A stretch of DNA of 64,000 bases from Rhizophagus irregularis (Eukaryota; Glomeromycota; Glomeromycetes; Glomerales; Glomeraceae), in the NCBI RefSeq assembly GCF_026210795.1, contig NC_089449.1, positions 2,108,001-2,172,000 on the forward strand, read 5' to 3'. The notes beneath the pieces are model-generated. The model ran no database searches. It worked only from the letters and a program-made list of their open reading frames with translations, and was not told the DNA's origin. A program made the position numbers and the translations under genes. Every line of letters begins with the position of its first letter. Position 1 is the stretch's first letter. Below, piece by piece: positions 45,165 to 56,500 of this stretch.

Positions 45165-46889
45165 TATTACCTGCACTCTTGTGAAAAGCAGCATTGTGCC
45201 CTATTCCATTACAGATACGACATTTGTAAAAACCTCTAGTTTTAAGTATTCCTCGAGAACCCTGTACTTTTTCAACACTATTCAAATACCTTCACTTAGA
45301 TAGTCGTCCTTTATTTGTAACTTTGTTCAGATTCTTCACAGTTTCCTTTATCTGCAAACTCATTATTGTAAACACCTATTATACTTTCTTGAAAATCTAA
45401 CCTATCTTGGTAAACATCTTTATACCATCTTTGGGGTATCATGCTGATGTGGAATGCTGCAGTTTTAGAATTCATTATAACCCGAAAGTAATGGTGACAT
45501 ACAATTCCTTTTGAGATAGATTTAATAAGGCATGAATATAGAAAAGATAATGCGTTGACAATAATAACGAAGTGTACATTATGTTTTCTTTCACTTTGTA
45601 TATTTACAACTTTCCATATTTCTAATACTTCCTCTCATTCTACCTCTTTAATCATAGTTTGAAGTGTAATAAAACGTGTATCGTGTTGATCTTCAATAAA
45701 TCCATCTGATGATCTATAGGGACTTTACTAAAAATGGCCAATTTTTTGAAATGATTTTGTAATAATTTTAAAATACTACAAAAATACATTTAATACATCA
45801 AAATGTTTTTATTATATTTTTGCTATTATTTTGTAATTGTATTGTATCTAGGTCTATAAAAATAATTCAAAATAATATCACAATAATTTTTTAATGTTTT
45901 TGTTATTATTTTATTATTATAATATAATTAACTTTGATATTATTTTAATATTTTAATCTCAAAAATACCTTAAATATATCTTGATATATTTTAAAAATTT
46001 TACAAAATAATTGCACAATTGTTTTGAAAGCCATTGTATCTAGGTCTATAAAAATATTTCAAAAAATTGGCCATTTTTAGTAAAGGAGTTTCCTTTAAAC
46101 AATAAATAATTAGTAAGTTGATATGTTTATACATCTTATTATGCAATATACTGTATTTGCTCACAACTTAAATCTTCATCATTAAGTCATTAGGTTCAAT
46201 TATATTTGCATTAACAAATAGACATTCAGCCATTTCTGCCTTAATTGTATTGCTAATAGTGAAATATTTATTAATCATTTTTATTACTCTAGAAAACAAA
46301 TCTTGCCCAGATGTAGAAGTAGTATTTGTCCTAGTAGTCTGTTTATATTCGTAAAACTGATTTCATCGTTTCTCCTCTTTTAACCTTGAATCAAGTCGAT
46401 TAGCAAACTCACATAAAGTACTTTTGGCTTTTAATTGTTGTTTTATAATCCAATTATAGCCTTTAACTCTCGCAGTACTTTTAATACCAGTCGTGAAAAT
46501 TTTATAAAGATAAGCCTGAGCCCATAATTTACAATTTTGATCTAAGGTATGTAAAAGATAATCTTTTGCTATTGAATAATTATTAAGTAACCAGTTCCAT
46601 CTTTGCTTAAATAGTGGTTCACATAAACTATTGCGGCATTGATAGAATTGTTTAATAAAATCTTTCCATTTTTCGCCTAATTTTGCTTTTAGATTTTTAG
46701 GTAAATTTGTGCAATATAGAATATACAATGTGCTGGATATGTTTCTGAAAAAACAATTGGAATTGCTGCATCAAGTGCAGGATCTGCATCAGTAATAAAC
46801 ATGACAATTAGTGCTTGTTCTGTTGCTTTTTTGATGTATTGGAATATCCAAATATGTGTATTAAGAGATTCATCACTTGTTAATGCTTA
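45165..46889 (-). pseudogene. Old MULE transposase relic, C-terminal two thirds
   Basis: Read downward from 46889, it gives 'LTSDESLNTHIWIFQYIKKA', 'VMFITDADPALDAAIP' (second catalytic Asp), 'ETYPAHCIFYIAQ', then an open 121-codon block (46728-46363) with 'LKAKLGEKWKDFIKQFYQCR' and 'FTTGIKSTARVKGYNWIIKQ'. Here the third catalytic Glu (RVE in relatives) is Lys. After a MITE come SWIM-like 'ISKGIVCHHYF' and 'FHISMIPQRWYK', and near 45189-45231 a zinc knuckle (CRICNGIGHNAAFH). Many stops and shifts are present. The N-terminal part is found on the far side of the H2 repeat at 53050-53186. Confidence 0.8.
45723..46085. mobile_element. 363-bp MITE, TIR CTTTACTAAAAATGGCC (copy 3, inverted)
   Basis: Same family as 40599 and 43483 but in the opposite orientation. 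Flanked by GA on both sides (a possible 2-bp duplication). Inserted in the MULE relic. Confidence 0.88.
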
Positions 46890-46928
46890 CCCTATAAAAA
46901 GTATTATACTTAAAATATATTTAAAATA

Positions 46929-48200
46929 GGGTTTTGTTTTTTATCGCACCCGCGACATGTCGCATGGTCAGCGCCGCAGAATATTATTGGTGCAAATTTT
47001 GTGTCCTGATTTTGTGGCGCGGAAAATTTGCGAAATGTAACGCAAATTTATCCATCTTTTTTTATCCAATAACAGGTGATCGAAGAAAAAAAATTTATTT
47101 TTTTTTTTTTGATTTCGTACTGATCAGTTTCGTTCCGTCTTGACCTCAAAAACAAAAACGTAAATTTTCGTTTTTGTTTTTTTTTTGTTTTGGTTTTTCT
47201 TTTGATTTGGGAACGTCACTTACGTTCCTTCCTTCTTTTCTAGGATGGACTTCTTGGAATGTAGACTTCGGGTTAAACTTCGAAATTGTGAGTAGAAAGA
47301 GTTTCCTTTGCTTTTTTTTCCCTTTGATTTAGGAACGAATACTCATGTTCCTTTCTTTTTTTTTAGGGACGAACCTTGAATATTTTATCGACTTAGTTTG
47401 GACTTCAAAATCGAAAAAAAAAGGTAAAGTTTTCAGTTTTGTTAAGAACTTTGATTTAGGAACGCTACTCACGTTCCTTTTTTCTTCTTTTCTAGAGACG
47501 GATCTTGGATATTATATCGATCTTAGATATTATATCGGTCTGGGCTTCAAAACAAGAAAGAAGTAAGAAGTAAGTTCTTGTTTTGTTTTTTTTTTCTTTT
47601 TAATTTAGGAACGCTACTCACGTTCTTTTTTTTCTTCTTTTCTAGATACGGACCTTGGATATTATATCGACCTTGGATATTATATCGGTCTGGACTTTAA
47701 ACAAGAAAGAAGTAAGTTCTTGTTTGTTTTTTCTTCATTTAATTTAAGAACGCTATTCACGTTCTTTTTTTCTTCTTTTCTAGATACGGACTTTGGATAT
47801 TATATCGACCTTGGATATTATATCGGCCTGGACTTCAAACAAGAAAGAAGTAAGTTCTTGTTTGTTTTTTCTTCGTTTTAATTTAAGAACGCTACTCACA
47901 TTCTTTTTTTCTTCTTTTTTTTAGTTTTTTTTAGGGTGGACTTCTCAGAATGTAGACAATGGCTCGGACTTCAAAATTGTAAGTAGGAATATTTGATTTT
48001 TTTTCCCTTGATTTACAAATGATATTCATGTTCTTTTTCTTTCTTCTTTATAGAAATGGACCTTGGACATTGTAGATTATTCTTGGTTTCAAATCGTAAG
48101 TGGGACAGTATTTTTTTTTCAATTGCGGAATGCTTTAACGTTCTTTTTCTTCTTCTTTTATAGGGATAGACCTTAGGTGTTAATTTCCTTCCTAAATTGA
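46929..48200 (+). repeat. MULE left TIR and inward extension: tandem exon-like modules
   Basis: From about 47240 the arm consists of ~130-150-bp units in plus orientation. Each has 'GGAACGCTACTCACGTTCC' (hairpin), a T-rich tract ending TTTTCTAG or similar, 45-80 bp with 'GGA.CTTGGATATTATATCGA', and GTAAGTTCTTG or a variant. I count eight AG junctions and seven GT(A/G)AGT-like donors to about 48170. The last two units lie beyond the part mirrored in the right arm. Confidence 0.75.
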
Positions 48201-48510
48201 ATGTGTGAATAATTATGATGTATATGTCTGCATTTCGAATTCTAGAATCTGGAATCATGTAAAAAATTAAAAATACACTTTTCATTTACGCTTTACATTG
48301 ACGTATCTCATTATTGAAATCGTAAACTAACTTCTAAAGAATAGTTTAACAAAGGTCCTATTGTAATGTATGTTACAAGTATGTAGATAAAATTACCAAA
48401 ATTAAAAAGAATTTCTTTGTTGATTTCACTATCTTTATTTTGGTTTTATAATTATAATGTTTATTATAGATCATTGTTTCTTTAAACATTAATTAAAGTC
48501 AATATAATGA

Positions 48511-51022
48511 TTATTTCCTGCTACAATTTCGTTTATTATGACCCATACTACCACATTGACTACACTTGTATTGTTTACTAATTACCAATGATGAATTTTT
48601 TTCATGGCTTGCTTTAATTCTTTTTGTACCTTTAAGACGTCCTTTAGATTTCGTTTGTTTATTTGGATTGTTGAGAATAAAAGAATGATTTTCATGATTT
48701 TCTTTGTCGTCATCAAATTCATCATCCAATTCATCATCCAATTTTTCACCATCCAATTCATTATCATCATCCAATTCACTATCACCACCTACATTTTCAT
48801 TTTGCTCTTCATCTTTTAAATAATCCTCTAAAATAGATATTATACGCATATCTTTTTTTTTAGTGCTTTTATGGTAGCTTTATGTGTTAAACCAGTAATT
48901 TTACCATATAATTGTATATCAGTAAGACGTTCATGCAGAGTGATAGAATTTTGCGATATTTGATGAATTACAGTTAAAAATGGAACATTGTGTTGTGGAA
49001 TAATAGGTGGAGTATCAGATTCAAATTTACTAGCAACCAGAAATGGTTCTTTACTGGCATCCTTATTTCTATAATACCATCTTGAAGGAATAAGTTTTAA
49101 GTGAAATTTGGCTGTAGGACTACGAAGCATTATTTGAAAATAATGTCTGCAAATGATTCCCTTATTAATAAGAGATAAACAAGAACAATAATGTGATCCA
49201 TTTGTTAATAAAATAACAAAATGTTTCTCAACAAGTTTGTTTTCAACAGCTACAGTCCACATAGACATAATTTGATTTTTATTAACATCAGAAATCATAC
49301 AAGATGCAGTAATTTGACGAGCATCAGGTATATCTTCTAAATGTTGATTGGTAGGCAATTGATACTAAAAAATACAATGTTAAGTTAAATGTAATTAAAA
49401 ATGCATCTTACTATAATAAATATACTATACCTCTTCAAATTCACTAATAACTTCTTGATTGACTTGTAAAGCACTATAAAAAACACACTGCCTAATTTCA
49501 TTTCTTTGAAGATCCAATATAGCAGGGGGCAAATATTCTTCAAGTTTCTTATCAATAGAAGTGAACATAAAGGATGGGATGGAAATCTGAGTAGATATAC
49601 AAGGGATTGCAGCTTTCCATAGTATAAGCTGATGTTTTTTATCTTCAGATATTTGCCTTTTATCAATTACTTCAGCAAGTTCACACAAAGAAATATTTGA
49701 ATTAAAAATATAATTTTTTATCCAAGCATTTATACTTTCGACGGGAGATGATGCATGAAGCCCTGCTGTAAATTTCCTACATGTCCAAGGGTGAGCCCAT
49801 GCTTCTTTAGTATTATAAAGAGTATTAGTTAAATACTGCTTTGCTTCGGGATATTGATTGATTAAAGTTTGCCATTTTGATTCAAAAATTGGTTTGTGCA
49901 ATGTATTACATGTTGCATAAAATTGTGTGGAAAATTCATAAAATCTTTTTCCAAGTAGTTTTTGAAGTTTTTTAATTAAATTTTGATTTATATGAAACGT
50001 ACAATGCATTGGATATGTAGTATGAAATGTAGATCTGATTGCAGCATGAACAGCCAGATCTGCATCTGTCATCATTACTTGTAGATGAATATTATTTGTT
50101 GCTAAATTAATTTGTTTAAATGCCCATTCATGTGATTCTTTCGTTTCATCAATTAATAAAACTTGAGCAACAAGTCTTATATTCCGATTTTCATCAAGAA
50201 TCACAAATAAACTTAAAGCCATATCATACCTATTAGTTTTACAAGTTACATCTTGTATTACAATATCAGAATACCGATACCAAAGCTCTATTTGTAATGG
50301 TGCCATCCAGAATAAATGGGTGAGAGTATTTTTATCATCAAATTTAATAGCTACTTTCCAAAGTGGATTATTCTGTGAAGATTCAAGCAATTTTGCATAT
50401 AATTTAGCAGCATGCTAGCATCATTGCTATCATTTCTAGTTTGAGGACGAAAATATTGGATGGCTTGATACAAGTCATTATTGTAAATTAATTGTCCTGG
50501 AAACTTTGCCTCAAGATATTGCCTTTAAGAAGTAGCTCCCATTTTACACTGAACAGTAAGAAACTCAATTTCTTTCATAATCTCAGAAGGTATTTGCTTG
50601 TTATCTCCAAATTGAATAATATCAGGATTAAGATTATGTGAATGAGTATTATTAAATGTAGTAATATAAACATGTTTAGAGGGATTATTAGAAAATAGTT
50701 CTGAAAGATTAATATGCCAAGTACAACCTATACGCTTTGTTTTTGTTTGTTTGCCATTAGATTTTGTATTGTAATCACCTTGATGTTCACATTGTATAGT
50801 GCGTTTACGTAAAGTTCTATCAGGGTTTCGTTCAACACGATTATATATGATATTAAAGCCTTGTTGCTTCGCCCAACTCTCAATAATGTAGAAAGCTTGA
50901 TTCCAGGAAGTAAATACTCTTCCTTTATACAAAAGTGTTTCAGTTGACTGGCCTGAATTGCTTTCATTTTGTAGTGAAGAATCTGTAGTGTCAAGAGAAG
51001 GTAATTCACTTTCGTGAGACAT
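48511..51022 (-). pseudogene. MULE transposase (FAR1 DNA-binding, MULE, SWIM, zinc knuckle)
   Basis: The first block, 51022-50525, starts 'MSHESELPSLDTTDSSLQNE' and contains a FAR1/WRKY-GCM1-type finger ('TIQCEHQGDY', 'GCTWHINL', 'NNTHSHNL'). The second block, 50390-49425, is the MULE catalytic domain: 'IVIQDVTCKTNRYDMALSLF' (Asp), 'VMMTDADLAV' (Asp), 'YPMHCTFHINQNL', 'SSPVESINAWIK' (Glu). An intron at 49430-49365 leads to SWIM 'YCSCLSLINKGIICRHYFQ' and a spacer. The last block, 48849-48511, is acidic, with knuckle CSQCGSMGHNKRNC. Defects: a TAA at 50525-50527 ('GATS*RQYLEAKFPG'), a one-base shift before 'AAKLYAKLLESSQ' near 50415, and a shift in an A-run at 48852-48860. The protein mediates cut-and-paste transposition; this copy looks recently inactivated, with few lesions in about 830 codons. 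Confidence 0.9.
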
Positions 51023-51589
51023 AATATTTTATGTTTAAGGAAAAAAATTATTTACTTCGCGTCACGCAATTAAATTATTAATAGTTGTAACACAAAAATT
51101 TATTGGCAGTGATACAAAAATTTATTGGATTTGCGGTAATACAAAGAAAAATTTACATGTAGATTGTCCCGCATTCTATTTAGAAATCTAGTAAAAGTGC
51201 AGACATTTTTACAAGTCACAATCAAAATCCAATATCATAAAAAGGTAACAAAAGAATGTTGGTAACATTCTAGATCAAAAATGCTAACGAAAACTCCACT
51301 TACAATTTGAAGTTCAAGGATGATATTTATCAACATCTTATGGCACCTCCTTCTTTTGAAGAATGAAATAATATTGTCTTTTCTATACCTAACAATAAAG
51401 TTCAGGAGAACAATAAATCCAATACGAAGTGCTTAAACATCTTGAAATATTCCAAATTGATACAAATCTGCATTCAAGAAATCCAGTTTTAGAAAAGAAA
51501 GAAAAAAGTAAGCAGCGTCCCAAGTTAAAAGAAAACATCAAGATACGAATACTAAAACCACTTACGATTTAAAAATGGACTCTACATAT

Positions 51590-52620
51590 AACATCCAAGA
51601 TCCCTCCCTATAATAAAAGAAAGAAACGCGCTCTAAAAAGAAGAAAAAAAGAACGTGAGTAGCGTTCTTAAATTAAAACGAAGAAAAATCAAACAAAAAC
51701 TTACTTCTTTCTTGTTTGAAGTCCAGGCCGATATAATATCCAAAGTCGATATAATATCCAAAGTCCGTATCTGAAAAGAAGAAAAAAAGAACGTAAATAG
51801 CGTTCTTAAATTAAAATGAAGAAAAAACAAACAAGAACTTACTTCTTTCTTGTTTAAAGTTCAGACCGATATAATATCCAAGGTCGATATAATATCCAAG
51901 GTCCGTATCTAGAAAAGAAGAAAAAAGGAACGTGAGTAGCGTTCCTAAATTAAAAAGAAAAAAAAAACAAAACAAGAACTTACTTCTTACTTCTTTCTTG
52001 TTTTGAAGCCCAAGCCGATATAATATCTGAGATCAATATAATATCCAAGGTCCGTCTCTAGAAAAGAAGAAAAAAGGAACGTGAGTAGCGTTCCTAAATC
52101 AAAGTTCTTAACAAAACCGAAAACTTTACCTTTTTTTTCGATTTTGAAGTCCAAACCAAGTCGATAAAATATTCAAGGTTCGTCCCTAAAAAAAAAGAAA
52201 GGAACATGAGTATTCGTTCCTAAATCAAAGGGAAAAAAAAGCAAAGGAAACTCTTCCTACTCACAATTTCGAAGTCCAACCCGAAGTCTACATTCCAAGA
52301 AGTCCGTCCTAGAAAAGAAGGAAGAAACGTAAGTGACATTCCTAAATCAAAAGAAAAACCAAAACAAAAAAAAACAAAACCGAAAATTTACGTTTTTATT
52401 TTTGAGGTCAAGACGGAACGAAACTGATCAGTACGAAATCAAAAAAAAAAAATAAATTTTTTTTCTTCAATCACCTGTTATTGGATAAAAAAAGATGTAT
52501 AAATTTGCGTTACATTTTGCAAATTTTCCGCGCCACAAAATCAGGACACAAAATTTGCACCAATAATATTACGCAGCGCTGACCATGCGACATGTCGCGG
52601 GTGCGATAAAAAACAAACCC
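51590..52620 (-). repeat. MULE right TIR: same exon-like modules, upstream of the transposase
   Basis: Mirror image of the left arm. On the minus strand it reads module by module towards the transposase start at 51022: hairpin with CTACTCAC, T-rich tract, CTAG, 60-80 bp, GTAAGTTCTTG. So if transcription starts near the terminus, these modules would be 5' leader exons and introns of the transposase mRNA. That transcript is inferred; the motif order is seen. Confidence 0.75.
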
Positions 52621-53049
52621 TTTAAAATATATTTAAAATATACTTAATTTAAAAATTGCAAAATACTTAAAATATATTTTTAATATATCTAAAATATACT
52701 TAAAATTATCTTAAAACATATGTCTAATATATTTAATTTTTGTCCATATACTTAAAATATATTTAAATTATATTTAAATTAAAATTTAAGTATATTATAA
52801 GACTATTATAAGTATATTTTTTATGTATTTAAAATATACTTAAAATATATTATAAAATATATTATAAGTATAATTTAAGTATATTTTAAAATTAAATATA
52901 TTAGAAATATATTTTAAGATAATTTTAAATACATCTTAAGTATATTATAAGTATTTTGCAATTTTTAAATTAAATATATTTTAAGTATAATTTAAATATA
53001 TTTTAAAAAGTTTTTAATTATATTTTAAATATAAATACTTTTTATAGGG

Positions 53050-53186
53050 TTAACAAACAAGACGAGTTTTATTCTTATTATCGATTATTACAAAAACTCC
53101 TAATGGTAATTGATATTGATTGGTTTGAGTTATATTATCATTAATGATGATATCATGGTATTTAAGCCAAAGATCCACTAGTCGAA
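53050..53186 (-). pseudogene. Old MULE transposase relic, catalytic-domain start (separated piece)
   Basis: Reads 'LVDLWLKYHDIIINDNITQT' then 'NQYQLPLGVFVIIDNKNKTR' and 'LVC', then is cut by H2. The homologous part of the intact relative at 60.75-62.4 kb is 'LWQKFHDVAINDNTSQINKY', so Asp of 'INDN' is the first catalytic residue. The frame continues directly in the 46889 piece. Nothing recognisable lies further upstream. Confidence 0.8.
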
Positions 53187-53560
53187 AAAGGACAATTCAA
53201 CCTAAATTTGACTAGGTCAAATATAGGTTGAATGATGATCTAATCTGTGTCAAATTGAGGTCAAATTTTTGGGCGCATTTAGGGTGCCAATCGTTCCAAA
53301 TTTGGACAAATTATTCGACCATTATTCAGGCTTAAATTGACCAATATTTAACATTAAAACTTTAAGCCGAATTATGGTCTAATAACAACCCATTTATTTA
53401 TGAATTTATTTTGATTTTTTTTATCAAATTTATTAAATAAATGTATTTATTAATGCTTAAATACTTTATAATTATATTATTATTATTGCATCTATCTAAT
53501 TTACAAAAAATATTGCTAATTCAAATACAATTCCACAATTACATGATTCATGTATTCGTA
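53187..53560. other. Unassigned sequence with a small inverted repeat
   Basis: 'AACCTAAATTTGACTAGGTC' and 'TATAGGTTGAATG' form a weak inverted pair around 53200-53240. No gene seen. Confidence 0.4.
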
Positions 53561-56500
53561 TATACGAATCTTTGATTGTTCTTTAGCAATCCATCCGAAC
53601 CTATAAAAAAAAGAGAAGAACAGTTAGTAACCGTTCATAATATTAAAAAAAAATAAGAAAAAAAACCAAAATTCATACTTACTTACAAATCTTTGGTTTT
53701 TTCTGTTCTTCAGAAGATACCCGAGATACTCGAGACCTAAAAAGAAAAGAAAAAAACGGTTATTAGTAACTGTTCATAATAATATTAAAAAAAAATCAAA
53801 AAAAATAAACCAAGATTCGTACTTACAAATCTTGGTTCTACTTTTCCAAAGATCGGAAGCCAATCCGAAGCTTAAAAAAAAGAAAAAACGGTTATTAGTA
53901 ACTGTTTATTAATATTAAAAAAAATCAAAAAAAATAAACTAAGATTCGTACTTACAAATCTTGATTCCTCTTTTCCCAAAGGTCAGAAGCCCACCCAATC
54001 CTAAAAAAAGAAAGAACGGTTATTAGTAACCGTTCGTAATATTAAAAAAAAATTAAAAAAAATAAACCAAGATTCGTACTTACGAATCTTGGTTTTTCCA
54101 CATAAAAGCCCACCCGAACCTATAAAAAAAATACAAGAATGGTTAGTAAACCGTTCGTAATAATAAGAAAAAAAACAAAGTAAAGATTCATACTTATGAA
54201 TCTTTTAGGCTCTCATTTTTCGAAAACTCTGAGATGCCAAACCTATAAAAAAAATTAAAAAGAATAGTTAGTAACTGTTCAATAACATTAAAAAAAAAGA
54301 TTCACAAGTATATTACTACTTACGAATCTTAAAGGTTCTCATTTTTCTGATCTTCAGAAGCCTACCCAAATCTATAAAAAAGAAAAGAACAGTTATTAAC
54401 AGTCAGTGGAAATGTCCCCAAAAATTAGAGGGAGATTTTTTGTACTATGATATCTCAATATAAATTATTGGGACAGTATGGCTATATGGCATATAGTATA
54501 TATGTAAACTTAAGGTTGGCCAAAGTTGGTACAAATGGCTAAAATCGACAATTTTCAGATCTTAATTCTGGCCGAAATTTTCTTAATTCCGGCCGAATTC
54601 GTAATGCCAGCCCAAATTACATTAAAATCGAAATTTTCAGGTCAAAGGTAATACCATATTTATGCAATGTAACATTTTTTCCAACAATAGTAAACATGTT
54701 CGTTCAAGGTTTGAAAAATATTTTTAAACCTTTTAAAAGTCAAAAACTTCACTTTATTCAATTGCATCTGGCCAAAGAAAGTAGTCAATTATATGGTTAT
54801 TTTAATACAACAAACTAATAAAAATTAAGAAAATTTATTTAACCTTATTCTTTTGCTTATTTTTTTTAAATATTCAATAAATATCTTTTATTTTGACGCT
54901 ACTTTAGATACTTTTTATATATATAAAAAAATATTTTACTTATTCATATTATACTATTTGTATTTATGACTTAACAAAGTAAATAGACCTAATAGTCAAT
55001 AAGAATTTTTCTATGAATAAATAATTTTTGTTTTATTTTCTTGTTAAACGAACTAAAATTAAAAATTTTAAAGTTTTTTTTAATGTTATAATAATTTACA
55101 TGATTACTATAATATTAAGAATTAAGCATTAAATGTCTAATTTAAATAAACAAATAAAAACATAATATTTAACTATTTTTGCGATTAAACCTCATTTATA
55201 CCACCCAAATAGATCTAATAATATTATTCTAATAAAAAAAAATTTTTTTTATTAGCACTATAATTAAAAAATTTAACAAAATTTATAAATAACAAAAAAT
55301 CTAGCTTAATAATCACCATTCTAAGCTTAACAAAAGTTGTTCATTTCACCAAATTATACCTAAAAATGAAATAATTGCTGGTTAAGAAAGCTTTTGTTAA
55401 GAGTTTTATTGAAATCAAGAAAATTTTTTTTTATTATAAAAATTGGTTTTTTGCGGTTTACACAAAATCTCCCTAAATAACTGCCCTTTTTAATTTAATA
55501 AATCTTTTTCTTCTCGTAAAATTACATATATTTGCGTTATTTAAATTGTATTTTATACCCACCTTTAAGTTGCATTTTAAGGAAAACTTCATTTTTGAGA
55601 CGAACTTTCTTGTAATATGTAAAGAAAAAAAAAATATTACTAAAGAGGAAATGATAACGAATATTTATAGTACACATGATGAACTATTAATTTACTTAAT
55701 TTGTATAAACATTGTATTAAAAATTTCTTTTTTTAGCTACGTGGTGATATATTCAATTATGGTTACACAAAATTATTTTAATTAATGATCGGCAAGAGAA
55801 ATGACATTTCCACTGACTGTTAATAACCGTTCATAATATTTTATTAAAAAAATAAAAAAAAGTAAAGATTCATATTTACGAATCTTTATGTTGGATTTTC
55901 GTTATTCAAAAGCCCATCAGAACCTAAAAAATAAAGAAAAGAACAGGTATTAGTAACCATTCATAATATTTTATTAAAAAAAAATAAAAAAAAAGTAAAG
56001 ATTCATATCATACTTACGAATCTTTATATTTGAGTTTTTTTTATTCAAAAGCCTATCGAAACCTAAAAAAATAAAGAAAAGAATGGTTATTAGTAACCGT
56101 TCGTAATAAAGAAAAACAAAAAATTAAAACAAAGTAAAGATTTGTACTTATAAATCTTTATCTTTAGGTTTTCATTCTTCGGAAGCCTACCGGAACCTAA
56201 AAAATAAGAAAGAACAGTTATTAGTAACCATTCATAATAAAAAAAAACAAAATATATATATAAAGATTCATACTTACGAATCTTTATCTTGGGTTTTTGT
56301 TCTTTGGAAGCCCACTGAACTTAAAAAAATAAAGAAAGGAACGGTTAATAAATTATTCTAAAATGATATAAAAAAAATAAAAAAATAAATTTATAAAGAT
56401 TTGTATTTACGAATCTTTATCTTTGAGTTTTCGTTCTTTGAAAGTCTATTGAACCTAAAAAAATAAAGAAAGGAACGGTTATTAGTAACCGTTTATTAAT

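Larger units (their letters stand above)
46929..52620 (-). mobile_element. 5.7-kb Mutator-like element with ~1-kb TIRs, TSD TTTAAAATA
   Basis: The termini are GGGTTTTGTTTTTTATCGC and GCGATAAAAAACAAACCC. A perfect 9-bp duplication TTTAAAATA flanks the element (46920-46928 and 52621-52629), as expected for MULEs. The inverted arms run about 46929-47930 and 51620-52620 and start with 'ACCCGCGACATGTCGCATGG'. Inside is one FAR1/MULE/SWIM/zinc-knuckle transposase on the minus strand. The arms are tandem arrays of exon-like modules. Confidence 0.95.
46890..53049. mobile_element. Harbinger-like MITE H2 (TSD TTA) split by a MULE
   Basis: The ends CCCTATAAAAAGTATT and AATACTTTTTATAGGG are flanked by TTA on both sides (46887-46889 and 53050-53052). 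Without the MULE it is about 460 bp of TACTTAAAATATATT-type inverted repeats, like H1. Its insertion splits the reading frame '...TRLVC' / 'ALTSDES...' of the old MULE relic, which independently proves the borders. Confidence 0.85.

Noticed and set aside
55546-55785. 79-codon open frame inside the TTAA element
   Set aside because: AT-rich, Phe/Ile/Lys-heavy composition typical of random frames here; no transposase motif.
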